The notes under the pieces: model-generated
Database searches by the model: none
Seen by the model: only the letters and a program-made list of their open reading frames with translations
What the model was told of the DNA's origin: nothing
Source of the DNA: JBCAXA01 sp039183535
GTDB lineage: Bacteria; Pseudomonadota; Gammaproteobacteria; Steroidobacterales; Woeseiaceae
DNA: 64,000 nt
Assembly (NCBI GenBank): GCA_039183535.1
Contig: JBCDBO010000003.1
Location: 54,389-118,388, forward strand
Reading direction: 5' to 3'
Shown here: positions 17,263-26,842 of the stretch, in pieces
How positions within the stretch are numbered: the stretch's first letter is position 1
How the letters are laid out: the number at the start of each line of letters is the position of its first letter
Translations under genes and position numbers: made by a program

Positions 17263-18202
17263 CGCTGCAGCCGACGAGGCTCCAATGCGCGACTAAAAAG
17301 TCGCGAATCGCGCGCGCCGTTTCGGTGGCGAGCAGATAGCCATATTCGCTGTGCACAAGTAGCTTGCCGTCTTGGCGGTAGTGCGAGTAGACGCGCGCAT
17401 CGGTCAATGATTTGACTAGCCCGAAACGCATCATCTCGTCGTAATCGTCCGCAAATCGATGATCGAGTGCGGTCAGTTCGCCGACCGCACTGATGTTCAC
17501 CCAATGCTCAATGTTGCCGGGGTAACGGCGCCGCCCCTTCTCGCGCGAACCTTTCAGGTTACGCTGGATAACGTTCTGACCGAGCGGACTGCCGATGGTC
17601 AAAAACAACGCAACATGGCCCCCGACACCATCAACACGCGACAACTCCCATAGCGTGTCCCAGGCGATCACCGAACCGAGGCTGTGCCCGATCAACAGCA
17701 CTGGACGCCGCTCCTGCCATGCCTGGCGCAAACGCAAGCGCAGGTTACGGCGGATGCTGCGGCCGATATTGTTTTCATTGCGCGCGTATCGCCGGACATC
17801 CGCGAGCGTAATTTGCATGTCGCGGCCAGCTAGGCGCGGGACGAGAAACGGTACGGCATCGCCAACAATATAGGCGGTACGTAAAAGTCGTAAGCGCAGC
17901 GACTGTGCCTCCCGGCGATCGTCTTCGCTGGGTTCCAATTGCTCGATCGCCGCATCGATCGACGGTTTGTCGATGCCAATATCGCGAAACTCATCGTAGA
18001 AAAGATGTGTCCAGGCCGCGACATCGAACAGGTCATCACGGCCTCGCAATAAGGCGCCAACGTCGCCATCGATTCGCTCAATCCCAGCGACCAGGCAGCG
18101 CCAAATCTCCCGGCCGTGATCGCTAGGTGGCGGCTTCGGCTTCATCCCCGGCACGAATATGATGGCCGGCTTGTCGCTACCCTCTGCTGCGCTAGCTGCC
18201 AC
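17246..18202 (-). CDS. alpha/beta hydrolase
   Basis: 318 residues, no signal peptide. IIFVPGMKP is the first strand and oxyanion region, RPVLLIGHSLGSVIAWDTLWEL carries the nucleophile serine in GHSLG, and KLLVHSEYGYL probably carries the catalytic histidine. The long insert between strand one and the nucleophile, rich in Arg and Leu, resembles a lipase-type lid. The substrate is unknown. It starts with a GTG that overlaps the stop of the HAD phosphatase gene by 11 bases, so the two are probably co-translated. Confidence 0.8.
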   Translation of the reverse strand: MAASAAEGSDKPAIIFVPGMKPKPPPSDHGREIWRCLVAGIERIDGDVGALLRGRDDLFDVAAWTHLFYDEFRDIGIDKPSIDAAIEQLEPSEDDRREAQSLRLRLLRTAYIVGDAVPFLVPRLAGRDMQITLADVRRYARNENNIGRSIRRNLRLRLRQAWQERRPVLLIGHSLGSVIAWDTLWELSRVDGVGGHVALFLTIGSPLGQNVIQRNLKGSREKGRRRYPGNIEHWVNISAVGELTALDHRFADDYDEMMRFGLVKSLTDARVYSHYRQDGKLLVHSEYGYLLATETARAIRDFLVAHWSLVGCSAKTSA

Positions 18203-18884
18203 GAAGCGCGTCTACCAGTTGCAACAACGAAGTAACCGCGAGCGTCGGTCGCGGCAGGTCGTCGGGCCACGCGGCATTATTGCGGTTGACCCAAACGGTC
18301 GCCATGCCAACGCGCCGCGCGCCGTCGACGTCGAGATGCGGATCGTCACCGACGTGAATAATCTCGTTCGGGTTCACCCCGATGCGCCTCGCGGCAAGTT
18401 CAAAAATCGCCGGCTCCGGCTTCGGCACACCAGCATCGGCCGCGGTAACGGACGCCGCAAAAAAGCATCCGATCGACATAACAGTGAGATCGGCGGTGCC
18501 GTTCGTTAAGGCGATTAAGGTGCGGTCCGCCGCTAACGTGGCCAGCGCAGGCTCAACGTCGGGAAACAAATCGACGGTATTACGCCAACGCTGAAATTCC
18601 TCGAACGCGGCGTCGGCACAGCGCTCAGGTTCGCCGACTGCAACGGCGGCCCGGCGATAAATTTCTCGCCGAACGAAACCGAAATCGTGGGCACGATCGG
18701 CATACTCAGCCGCGATGCGCGCACGCAGACTACCGATCGATGTCGTTTGCAGAAACGCTGCGATACGTGGGTGATGTCGATCTAGCCACTGGCCAATTTT
18801 ATCCTCGGCTCTGTGTATTACCGCCTCGATATCCCACAGCGTATCGTCAAGGTCGAGCGAAATAGCGACGGCGCGATCGAGCAT
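18192..18884 (-). CDS. HAD-superfamily phosphatase, YigB/YjjG-like
   Basis: 230 residues from the ATG at 18884, 7 bases after the first helix-free leader; the open frame extends to 19049 but that part lacks protein character. Motif I is SLDLDDTLWDIE, motif II is LIALTNGTADL, the motif III lysine is in GVPKPEPAIFE, and motif IV is IHVGDDPHLDVDGARRVGM. The layout matches the YigB group, which dephosphorylates small sugar phosphates, including the riboflavin precursor 5-amino-6-(5-phospho-D-ribitylamino)uracil, and nucleotides. It is followed by the alpha/beta hydrolase with an 11-base overlap. Confidence 0.87.
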   Translation of the reverse strand: MLDRAVAISLDLDDTLWDIEAVIHRAEDKIGQWLDRHHPRIAAFLQTTSIGSLRARIAAEYADRAHDFGFVRREIYRRAAVAVGEPERCADAAFEEFQRWRNTVDLFPDVEPALATLAADRTLIALTNGTADLTVMSIGCFFAASVTAADAGVPKPEPAIFELAARRIGVNPNEIIHVGDDPHLDVDGARRVGMATVWVNRNNAAWPDDLPRPTLAVTSLLQLVDALRGS

Positions 18885-18903
18885 GGCAACAGTATAACGA
18901 GAG

Positions 18904-19812
18904 CTACTTTGACCGAGCGTTTGGGATGACGGGCGGCACCGATCCGGGTGGCGTAGGACCGCGACGCGGCTGACGCAATGCCACGATAAGGATACCACTG
19001 AGAGCGATGCTGGCACCGATAATGACGTCGCGACTGAGAGTTTCGTCAAACACGATTATGCCGAGCGCTATTGCAACCAATACCGAAAGGATCGTCGTCG
19101 GCGAAATCACACTGACATCGTGCCGTTGCAGCAACCAATACATCCCACCATGGCCGAGGAGGCTCGCACCCAGTACGGTGAACACAAGAATCAGCCAGGC
19201 TTGCTGAGACGCCGCCTCGATCGCCGCGAAGTGATCCGTTTCGACGGCGAGTGATGCGATAACCAGTAGTGGAAAAGAGACAACGGCGATCCATGCTTGC
19301 AGCTGAAAGACACCGGCCTCACGAATACGCTTCATGAATATCGTCCCGGCGGCCGCCATGAGCGCACCGGTGCTGACCAGCAGCAGCGCATCGAGGTCGC
19401 GCAGAACAGCTGGGTCAAAACTCATCCACATGACGCCGCCGAACGCGAGCGCTATCCCAAGCGTGCGGCGCCAGCGGATTCGTTCGCCGAGAAAGATGAC
19501 GGACAACAAGGTCGCGAACGGCACGAACAATTGCGTGGCAACGGCGATGCCGGCAATGTCTTCAGCACGCATTAAGCCGATGTAAATAAACGTGAAATGC
19601 AAAGCGCCCATCGATAACCCAGCCAGAACAATAGTCCGCATTTCACCTTTGACTGGCTTTAGAACAGGCGCGAGTAACAGCGCCAATAATAAGAACCGCA
19701 TAGCTGCGAACAACAGCGGCGGAAACTCGTCCAACGCCATTTTCGACAATACGATGTTGGTGCCCCAGACCAGATTGACGAGCGCGATGACAGCGATGTG
19801 AGACAGCGGCAC
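18904..19812 (-). CDS. EamA (DMT superfamily) transporter
   Basis: 302 residues with ten hydrophobic helices in two EamA repeats. The first repeat begins ALVNLVWGTNIVLSKMALDEFPPLLFAAMRFL, a typical EamA start; the second is recognisable at LGHGGMYWLLQRHDVSVISPTTILSVLVAIALGI. Such proteins are inner-membrane exporters of amino acids, purines or other metabolites. The substrate is not predictable. It precedes the HAD gene by 19 bases on the same strand. Confidence 0.9.
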   Translation of the reverse strand: MPLSHIAVIALVNLVWGTNIVLSKMALDEFPPLLFAAMRFLLLALLLAPVLKPVKGEMRTIVLAGLSMGALHFTFIYIGLMRAEDIAGIAVATQLFVPFATLLSVIFLGERIRWRRTLGIALAFGGVMWMSFDPAVLRDLDALLLVSTGALMAAAGTIFMKRIREAGVFQLQAWIAVVSFPLLVIASLAVETDHFAAIEAASQQAWLILVFTVLGASLLGHGGMYWLLQRHDVSVISPTTILSVLVAIALGIIVFDETLSRDVIIGASIALSGILIVALRQPRRGPTPPGSVPPVIPNARSK

Positions 19813-19895
19813 GGCGAACGTCCGAGGTTGGTGACTCCGACCGAGAATTGCGATTCAGCGGTCAGTCTTTGCGCGTAAGCGCGGGCGTTGGCGGA

Positions 19896-20789
19896 CTATC
19901 GCGGCGTGGCAGCCGGATTGCAAGGACCACGGTCGCTGTTAGCTACGGCCTGGCATTGCTCCCACGCCAACACAACCGCTTTGCGTTCTGGCCCCCAGCG
20001 GTACCCGCCGAGCGCACCGTTAGCGCGTAAAACACGATGACATGGGATCAACCATGCGATGGGATTTGCCCCGACCGCATTGCCAACGGCGCGGGCTGCG
20101 TTTGGCTGCCCGACGCTAGCGGCGACGTCTGCATAACGGGCGGTCGCACCCTCGGGTATCGCGAGCAACGCACGCCAAACCTTTAACTGAAAGTTGGTTC
20201 CCCGCGGGCACAGCTGGAGCGTGCTTCGATCGCCCGCCAGCGCAGCAACAACGTCGTCGGCAGCACGCGCATTGCTTGTGAACCGTGCAGCAGGCCAGCG
20301 TGCCCGCAGGGCATCGAGCGCACCTTGCTGCCCAGTGGAGTCGACAAACTGCAACTCGACGATACCGCGGTCGCTGCGGACAACAAGGATGTCGCCGAAC
20401 GGGCTTTGCGCAAAGTCATAGGCGAGATCGAGTCCAGCAGCATCCGCTTTGTACTCACCGGGCGTCATCGCCTCCATCGAGACGAACAAGTCGTGCAAGC
20501 GACTTGGACCGGACAACCCGCTCGACAAGGCTGCCTCGAGAACGCTTGCGCCACCATCGAGCGCGTGCGATGCCTGCAGAAGCGTCCGATGTTTCAGATA
20601 GCGCCCTGGCGAGATCCCGGCCCAACGGCGGAACAAGCGCGAAAAATGGGCGACACTCAGACCGGCCGCCGCGGCAATTTGCCCCGTTTCCGGCTGTTGT
20701 TCAATGTGTGCATCGATCCAGCGAATCGCCGTTGCGATACGCTCGTAGTCGGCGCTCGAGAAGCGTGCGTGGGATAGTGTAGTCGTCAT
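19896..20789 (-). CDS. Ada-like bifunctional AraC regulator / O6-methylguanine-DNA methyltransferase
   Basis: 297 residues from the ATG at 20789. An AraC-type helix-turn-helix domain comes first (QIAAAAGLSVAHFSRLFRRWAGISPGRYL), then an Ogt/MGMT domain with active-site PCHRV (cysteine acceptor) and the preceding ARAVGNAVGANPIAWLI. It moves methyl groups from O6-methylguanine onto its own cysteine. The N-terminal Ada metal-binding domain with its four cysteines is absent, so the phosphotriester-sensing switch of E. coli Ada is missing; this variant is common in other proteobacteria. The gene is upstream of, and collinear with, the EamA gene. Confidence 0.92.
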   Translation of the reverse strand: MTTTLSHARFSSADYERIATAIRWIDAHIEQQPETGQIAAAAGLSVAHFSRLFRRWAGISPGRYLKHRTLLQASHALDGGASVLEAALSSGLSGPSRLHDLFVSMEAMTPGEYKADAAGLDLAYDFAQSPFGDILVVRSDRGIVELQFVDSTGQQGALDALRARWPAARFTSNARAADDVVAALAGDRSTLQLCPRGTNFQLKVWRALLAIPEGATARYADVAASVGQPNAARAVGNAVGANPIAWLIPCHRVLRANGALGGYRWGPERKAVVLAWEQCQAVANSDRGPCNPAATPR

Positions 20790-20831
20790 GCTGGCGACGT
20801 TACGCTGCAATCAGCGGCGGTCGCCACCCGA

Positions 20832-22499
20832 TTACTGCGCTCTCGGATTACCAAGTGGCGAAAGCGGTGCTAACGCCGAATCGGCGGCCGGCCGTACGGG
20901 GCGAGTCAGTCCGAGACGCGACAACTGACCGATCGCAGCCGCCAACGCAGCGGTATCGATGTCACCGCCCGGGCCGTATAAGACGCGGTTGAGTGCATCG
21001 ATCGCTTGGCGTGGCTGTCCATCGAGCCGTTCGGCCAAGGCCGACAACGACCAAGGACCGTCACCAAACTCGAGTTTTGCCCACTCGCGCAGTCTCGCGG
21101 CCGTGTTTGCGAAGTCTTGCTCGCCAGCAGCGCGTTGGGCGGCGTGGATTAGCCGGCGGCGCTGGCCGGCGCTATCAGCCAACGCTTTGCGCCGCGGCTG
21201 CACGGTTGCCGTACGCCGACGACTCAGCCACCACAGCAGCAGCGTCGCCAACCAAACCAGCGTAAGCGCGGCGACAGCCGCTTGCCAGAGCCGCAGGACC
21301 GTTTGCGGTGGCCGACTGTCGAGCGCATCACTGGCAGGAGGCACGGCGGCCGCGACGTTCGGTGCGGCGTTCGGCGCCGGCTCGACGTTAAGACTTTGCG
21401 CGGCGAGTTCGGCAACCTGCCACCGACCCGTATCGACATCGAACCACGGCACGCGCACCGCCGGCAATGTGTAACTACCGGCCTCTTTTGCAATAACGGC
21501 ATAGCGTTCGACGCGCGCCGCGACGAGCCCATCGTCGGCATCGGTCGTTGCGAGTTCCGGTTGGTCGGGGTAGACCCGCACACCATCGCTCGTGTCGGCG
21601 CCGAGCGGTGGAAGTTGCGCCCCCATCAAGCCGGCCGCTGTGAGGCGCAGCTCGCGAGTCACCGGTTCGCCGGCAACGATCGTGCGCGAGTCTGGGTTCC
21701 AACGTTCACTGAGTTCGACACTCGATGCGGGCAACCAATCGGCATCTGGAAACTGCGCCGGCGGCGGTGGAATCGGCTCCACGGTAATGCTGAGCGGTTC
21801 GGACCGAAACAAGCGGTGGCTGGATAATCGGCTGCCTTGCCACAACCGGCCTTGGTAAACGAACTCACCAATATCGAGTGTGCCGCTCTCTTGCGGGTAT
21901 AAGGCATAACGGCGCTCCGAGACTTCGTAAGCGCGACCATCGATTTGCTTCGAGAACAATCGGTCTTGGCCGAGCGGCTGAATAAGAACATCGACACCGT
22001 CGAATGTTGGCTCGCGCAGTGTTGCCTGACGGACGACCACGGCGCGATAGACGCGTAGCGTTAGCACAACCTCCGCCTGCACCCAGGTTGTCGATCGATC
22101 GGCCGCCACCTCGATAAAGATATCGCGGCCACTGGCATCGGTCGTGTCCGGCGCGCGCACCGTAATCACCATCGGTTTCGAGGACTCATTGCCAACGCGA
22201 ATAGGCGGGATCTGCAGTGTGCCCTCGCGTTTGGCCATCAATTGGTACGTAAACAGACGCTGTTGGCTGATTTGGCCATTGAATATGCGGGTGTTGTTAC
22301 TTTCGCGGGCACCGAGCACATCGAAATCGTCGGACAAAGCGTCGATATCCGGTTCAACACTGCTCATGTTATCCATCGCGATGCTGAGATTGAACGATTC
22401 GTTCGCATCAATCGTCGCACGGTCGATCGTCGCAACGACGGTCGCGAACGCCGGCAGCGCCCACAGACCGACAAAAAAGACTGCTAGCCGCCCTACCAC
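20832..22499 (-). CDS. batD: BatD family protein
   Basis: 555 residues: a signal peptide (GLWALPAFATVVA), then two or more beta-sandwich domains with the BatD opening DRATIDANESFNLSIAMDN, and a transmembrane helix near residue 415 (AAVAALTLVWLATLLLWWL), followed by a cytosolic helical tail with LREWAKLEFGDG. It is the last gene of a six-gene Bat operon. Its GTG start overlaps the stop of the BatB/C gene by 7 bases. Bat proteins are linked to aerotolerance and envelope stress; their exact biochemical role is not established. Confidence 0.9.
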   Translation of the reverse strand: MVGRLAVFFVGLWALPAFATVVATIDRATIDANESFNLSIAMDNMSSVEPDIDALSDDFDVLGARESNNTRIFNGQISQQRLFTYQLMAKREGTLQIPPIRVGNESSKPMVITVRAPDTTDASGRDIFIEVAADRSTTWVQAEVVLTLRVYRAVVVRQATLREPTFDGVDVLIQPLGQDRLFSKQIDGRAYEVSERRYALYPQESGTLDIGEFVYQGRLWQGSRLSSHRLFRSEPLSITVEPIPPPPAQFPDADWLPASSVELSERWNPDSRTIVAGEPVTRELRLTAAGLMGAQLPPLGADTSDGVRVYPDQPELATTDADDGLVAARVERYAVIAKEAGSYTLPAVRVPWFDVDTGRWQVAELAAQSLNVEPAPNAAPNVAAAVPPASDALDSRPPQTVLRLWQAAVAALTLVWLATLLLWWLSRRRTATVQPRRKALADSAGQRRRLIHAAQRAAGEQDFANTAARLREWAKLEFGDGPWSLSALAERLDGQPRQAIDALNRVLYGPGGDIDTAALAAAIGQLSRLGLTRPVRPAADSALAPLSPLGNPRAQ

Positions 22500-24337
22500 G
22501 GTTCTTCCTCATTATCTGGCCACAGACTACGGCCATCTTGATCGAAGCCTTGCAGCCGATACTGTTGCAAAAACTTGCGCCGCAGCAAACCACCCGGATC
22601 GTCCTCAATCCGACGCAGCCATTGTTCCTCGGATTGCATCGCTTCTTGTTGAGCGCGCTCCTCGTCGCTCAATTGATACTGCTCGTCGGCGACCGTCTCA
22701 AGACCTTCCTCGCCGGCCATCGCTTCCCGAGCCGCTTGCATGGCGTCGCGCAATTGCTCGACGGCCTCAGCTTCATCTGCAGAAGATGGCTCCCCGCTAA
22801 GCTCGCCGGGTTCGGTCGTATCGCTCGCCCCACTCTGCTCAGCACTATCCGTCGCTGACGATGTAGCGCCAGACTGACCGGATTCGCCGTTATCGGCGCT
22901 ATCACCTCCGTCCCCGCTGTCACTGTTCTCGCCAGCGCCGTCATTCGACTCGCCTTCATCGCCGCCACTGTCATCGGCCTGCATCGCTTGCGCAACGATA
23001 TCGCGATTAAACAGCGCATCGGCATGCGTCGGCTCTAATTCCAGCGCCGCATCGTAAGCGGCGATGGCACCACGGTAGTCGCCGCTACGCGCCAGCGCAT
23101 TGCCGCGGTTGTAGTGCGCGCGTACGGTGGCCGCCGCGTCAAGCACGGCCGCGCTATCACCAAACTCACCGTCCCGGTACAACGCTGCTGCACGCCGCTC
23201 CGGGTCCTCGCTAAGACGCGCGGCTCTCGCGAAGTCACCGTCCGCGAACGCCTGCTCGGCCCGTTGTTCGGCATTGCCGAACCAATCAGCGAGTACGTCG
23301 GCCGCAGCAGGACGCGGCAATGGCGCAAGCGCGACCACGGCGATGAGTAACCAACCGCGCCGAAACACTAGCGCCGTTAGCGGCAACAACACGAGCACGA
23401 GCCAAATACCGCCATCCGCACGAACCTCAACCGATTGCTCCGTCGACTGCGCGCTGTTCGTGTCGCCAGCCGTCGCTAACAGTTTCGCCAAATCGCTATC
23501 GCCAACACTGAGCCGCGCATAACGGCCATTGCCGGCACTCGCTAAGCGACCAAGTTCGCGCTCGTCGAGACCGACAATGGCTACCCGGCCATCCGCGCTC
23601 GTTTCGAAACCACCGTTGGCAGCGGGTACGGGACCGCCGTCGGGCGTACCGACACCTAACACAGACACAGCGAAACCCTGCTCTGCCGCCGCCGTTGCGG
23701 CATCGACGGCCACGTCCGATTGGCCACCATCGGCAATCAGCAGAATCGAACCGCGATCGTGACCGGCCTGGCGCAACAGATCGACGGATTTCTCAATAGC
23801 TGCCGCGGGATAGCTTCCGCGGCTCGGCATGATGTCGGTACTGAGCGAATTGACCAGCGCCGCGATCGTCGCGCTGTCATCGCTGAGCGGCGACACCATG
23901 AAGGCATTGCCGGAATAAACGACCAGCGCCGTTTCGCGACCACTGCGCTGCTCGAGTAGCTCCAGAATCTTAATTTTCGCGCGGGCCAAGCGCGATGGCG
24001 TGAGATCAGCAACATTCATTGACCGCGACAAATCGAGTGCCAAAACCACCGGATCGCCGCCGCGGCGAAGCGACTGCGTCTGGTAGTCCCAGCTTGGCCC
24101 AGCGAGTGCGATCGTCGCGAGCGTCAGCACGGCTGCCAGCAAGATCGAGAAACCGATTCGGCGCGAGCTACCGCTCTGGCTGCGCTCAAGCACATACGGC
24201 TGCAAGTCGGCGCTAACGATACTGCGCCAGCCCCCGCTTTTGTGCGGATACCGCAGTAATGCCCAAACCAGGACCGGCATTAGTAACAGGCCGAGTAACC
24301 AAACTGGACGCAGGAAATGGACGCTGCCAAGGTCCAT
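22493..24337 (-). CDS. BatB-BatC fusion: VWA domain plus TPR protein
   Basis: 614 residues. The N-terminal part is BatB-like: two membrane helices, then a von Willebrand A domain with the MIDAS motif DLSRSMN, and LLIADGGQSDVA. A further membrane helix near residue 320 leads to TPR repeats (ARAARLSEDPERRAAALYRDGEF; AHYNRGNALARSGDYRGAIAAYDAALELEPTHADA), the BatC part. A low-complexity Asp/Gly/Ser/Glu linker of about 100 residues follows, then a conserved end, EQWLRRIEDDPGGLLRRKFL. BatB and BatC are separate in classic Bacteroides operons; here they are one chain. The start overlaps the BatA stop by one base. Confidence 0.9.
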   Translation of the reverse strand: MDLGSVHFLRPVWLLGLLLMPVLVWALLRYPHKSGGWRSIVSADLQPYVLERSQSGSSRRIGFSILLAAVLTLATIALAGPSWDYQTQSLRRGGDPVVLALDLSRSMNVADLTPSRLARAKIKILELLEQRSGRETALVVYSGNAFMVSPLSDDSATIAALVNSLSTDIMPSRGSYPAAAIEKSVDLLRQAGHDRGSILLIADGGQSDVAVDAATAAAEQGFAVSVLGVGTPDGGPVPAANGGFETSADGRVAIVGLDERELGRLASAGNGRYARLSVGDSDLAKLLATAGDTNSAQSTEQSVEVRADGGIWLVLVLLPLTALVFRRGWLLIAVVALAPLPRPAAADVLADWFGNAEQRAEQAFADGDFARAARLSEDPERRAAALYRDGEFGDSAAVLDAAATVRAHYNRGNALARSGDYRGAIAAYDAALELEPTHADALFNRDIVAQAMQADDSGGDEGESNDGAGENSDSGDGGDSADNGESGQSGATSSATDSAEQSGASDTTEPGELSGEPSSADEAEAVEQLRDAMQAAREAMAGEEGLETVADEQYQLSDEERAQQEAMQSEEQWLRRIEDDPGGLLRRKFLQQYRLQGFDQDGRSLWPDNEEEPW

Positions 24338-25368
24338 TACGCGATGCTCGGACGTAAGCGCAGCACGCTCGCCACTAACGCCGCGCCAGTGGCCGCCAGA
24401 ACGATGCCCAGCGCAGCCAGCAGCGGCCAGAAATACAAATCAATGACCGGTCGGAACCCTTGCTCGTCTGTCGCGGCGGGCTCGAGTTCGTCAAGCCGTG
24501 CGTAAATCCGCTCGAGCGTGCGGGTATCGGTGGCGCGAAAATAGGCGCCACCCGTCATTTCAGCGATGCGTGTCAGCGTTTGCTCGTCGAGGTCAGAGCG
24601 AATGCGTCCACGCTGCACGCGGCCCATCGTCGAGGAGACTTCCGAACGATCCGCACCGATACCGATCGTGTAAATGCGCAGATCATTTGCGGCGGCCAGT
24701 TCAGCCGCCTTCAGGGGCTCTATGTTCCCAGCCGTGTTGGCGCCGTCCGTCAATAAAATCAGGACCTGCTGACTGTCTGGCTCATCCGCCTCGCGTAAGC
24801 GCTTGACGGCCAGACCAATCGCATCACCAATCGCCGTTTTCTCACCCGCGAGCCCGCGCGACGCCTCATTTAGGAGGATGCGCACAGATCGCCGGTCGAA
24901 TGTAAGCGGAACCTGCAGATAGGCCCGCGCACCAAATAAGATGAGGCCGAGCCGATCACCGACACGCCGCTCGATGAAATCGCCAGCAACTGCTTTCGTC
25001 GCCACCAGCCGATTAACGCGTTGCTGACCAAGCATAAAGTCATTAGCGCTCATGCTGCCGGATAAATCGACCGCGAGCATCAGATTGCGACCCGTCGCCG
25101 GTGCGGAAATCTCATCGTCCAGCAATTGCGGACGAGCAGCAGCACCGATCAAACACAACCAAACGGTCGCGGCCGTGACCAGTAGCCAAGGAGAAATCGC
25201 AAAGTCACCGCGCCCGGCATCGGTCGGTAAATAGGCGCCATCCGGCAGACGCAGCGCGCCGCTGTCGCGCCGTGCCGCCGGGGTCAATCGGTGCACCAAC
25301 AACGGCAATGGCAGCAGCAATACCATCCACGGCCACGCCCATTGAATCTCTGTCAGTAACCCGATCAC
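24337..25368 (-). CDS. batA: BatA family VWA-domain membrane protein
   Basis: 343 residues: N-terminal helices (WAWPWMVLLLPLPLLVHRL; LLVTAATVWLCLIGAAA), a VWA domain with MIDAS DLSGSMSAND and VLILLTDGANTAGNI, and a C-terminal helix that returns to the membrane. The metal-dependent adhesion site suggests that it binds a protein partner in the periplasm, probably the adjacent VWA protein. It overlaps its upstream neighbour, DUF4381, by 4 bases, as is usual for genes of this operon. Confidence 0.92.
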   Translation of the reverse strand: MIGLLTEIQWAWPWMVLLLPLPLLVHRLTPAARRDSGALRLPDGAYLPTDAGRGDFAISPWLLVTAATVWLCLIGAAARPQLLDDEISAPATGRNLMLAVDLSGSMSANDFMLGQQRVNRLVATKAVAGDFIERRVGDRLGLILFGARAYLQVPLTFDRRSVRILLNEASRGLAGEKTAIGDAIGLAVKRLREADEPDSQQVLILLTDGANTAGNIEPLKAAELAAANDLRIYTIGIGADRSEVSSTMGRVQRGRIRSDLDEQTLTRIAEMTGGAYFRATDTRTLERIYARLDELEPAATDEQGFRPVIDLYFWPLLAALGIVLAATGAALVASVLRLRPSIA

Positions 25369-25892
25369 GACGTCTTTTTCCCGAGTAGGCGTTGCTCGAC
25401 CAAACGGAGCAGAGGCTCGGCCGAATCACCGGACGTCGCCGTTGCAGGTTGGTATGGCCCATGCTCGAAGACGCGCCCAACGCCAGTGCTGAAGGGGCGG
25501 TCCGGATCGTCGGCGTCGAGTAACCGCAACCAATCGTCGCCGACCGATGCAGCGGCACGGTGCCGACCGATTTGGCTGATCAGCGCGCGCCGCAGCAACG
25601 TTGAAAGACCGCTGACTAACGCCTGTCCGTCTCCGCTCTGGCGATACTGAACACGAAGTTCCTTGAGGCGCTGACGCACGACCCGCCGCCAACCGAATTG
25701 CTGTTGCCGAGAGTACCAAGCTCGGATCCAACGATAACGCGTCCGTCGTCCATGCCCTGTTAACTGCCAGATGACAGAACAAACGATCAACAGCAGTAAA
25801 GCGATGAGCAACCACGTCAGCGGCGCCAGCGGCCACCAACTCGCCGGCGGCGGCAAGTGAATATCGCGCAATGGCAATGCTTGCGGATCCAT
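25365..25892 (-). CDS. DUF4381 domain-containing membrane protein
   Basis: 175 residues. The opening DIHLPPPASWWPLAPLTWLL followed by a membrane helix, then a charged segment with RLKELR and LSTLLRRALI, is typical of DUF4381 proteins found between DUF58 and BatA genes in proteobacterial Bat operons. The role is unknown; it probably anchors or organises the complex. It starts 3 bases after the DUF58 stop. Confidence 0.85.
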   Translation of the reverse strand: MDPQALPLRDIHLPPPASWWPLAPLTWLLIALLLLIVCSVIWQLTGHGRRTRYRWIRAWYSRQQQFGWRRVVRQRLKELRVQYRQSGDGQALVSGLSTLLRRALISQIGRHRAAASVGDDWLRLLDADDPDRPFSTGVGRVFEHGPYQPATATSGDSAEPLLRLVEQRLLGKKTS

Positions 25893-25895
25893 GGG

Positions 25896-26837
25896 CTAAC
25901 GGCTCCGTCCATAAAGGTCGACCAGCGTCGCGACATGGTCGGCGTCGGTTTCGACCGCATGGTAATGCGAGCGCAAGCCAGCCAGGGCTTGTTGCAAGGT
26001 TTCGACGCGCGCGACAAAGCGCTCGTTGTGGCGCTCTGCAGCCGTTGGGCTGCTAACAAAACTGCCGGCTCCATGCTGACCTGCCGTCCAGCGGTAGCGG
26101 CCGGCGCGCGGTAGGTCGCGATCGATCGGATCAACGATGTGGAAAAAGACGATGTCGTTACGTCGGCCTAAGTCGGTTAACTCCGCTAAGGTGCGGGCGC
26201 TTAAATCACGCGCATCGCTGAACACGAACACGAGCGAACCACTTCGGCCGACCTTACGTAACCCACGCAGTGCATTGAGCGCCGCCGTATCGGCGGACCC
26301 GGTCAGCGTCGCCGGGTCACCCCATACCGGCGCATGACAGATGTCGTGGATGAGCGCGAGCACCCCGCGGCGCCCCAGACGCGGCTCGCACTCGCGATGT
26401 GAGGCCTCCGAAAATACGAAACCACCGACGCGGTCGCCGCCGCGCTCGGCGGCCCAGGCTAAAATCGCCGCGAGCCGAGCCGCAAGCACCGCTTTAAAAA
26501 CACCGCGGGTCGCGAAGTGCATTGACCGGCGCAGGTCCATGACGAATAAAACGGGGCGCTCGCGCTCCTCGCGAAACACCTTCGTGAACGGTCGACCGGT
26601 CCGCGCCATCACGCGCCAGTCGATGCTGCGCGGGTCGTCGCCCGGCTGGTATGGCCGGCTCTCATCGAACTCCATGCCCCGCCCTTGCAGGCGCGACGTG
26701 TGATCGCCAGCGTTGCTGCCGTGCCGTAATCGGCGCAAATCGAGTCCGTGTGCGGAGCGGGCGAGCTCAATGAGCTCGCGAACATCGACCGCGATCGGCG
26801 ATGGTGCTGCCGTTTGCTCGGTCAGGCGAATACCCAC
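25896..26837 (-). CDS. DUF58 domain-containing protein
   Basis: 313 residues. SRPYQPGDDPRSIDWRVMARTGRPFTKVFREE is the clear DUF58 signature, followed by VLFVMDLRRSMHFATRG, a VWA-like strand with a modified metal site. Members act together with MoxR ATPases in the assembly or activation of protein complexes. The GTG start is 5 bases after the MoxR stop. Confidence 0.92.
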   Translation of the reverse strand: MGIRLTEQTAAPSPIAVDVRELIELARSAHGLDLRRLRHGSNAGDHTSRLQGRGMEFDESRPYQPGDDPRSIDWRVMARTGRPFTKVFREERERPVLFVMDLRRSMHFATRGVFKAVLAARLAAILAWAAERGGDRVGGFVFSEASHRECEPRLGRRGVLALIHDICHAPVWGDPATLTGSADTAALNALRGLRKVGRSGSLVFVFSDARDLSARTLAELTDLGRRNDIVFFHIVDPIDRDLPRAGRYRWTAGQHGAGSFVSSPTAAERHNERFVARVETLQQALAGLRSHYHAVETDADHVATLVDLYGRSR

Positions 26838-26842
26838 GGCGC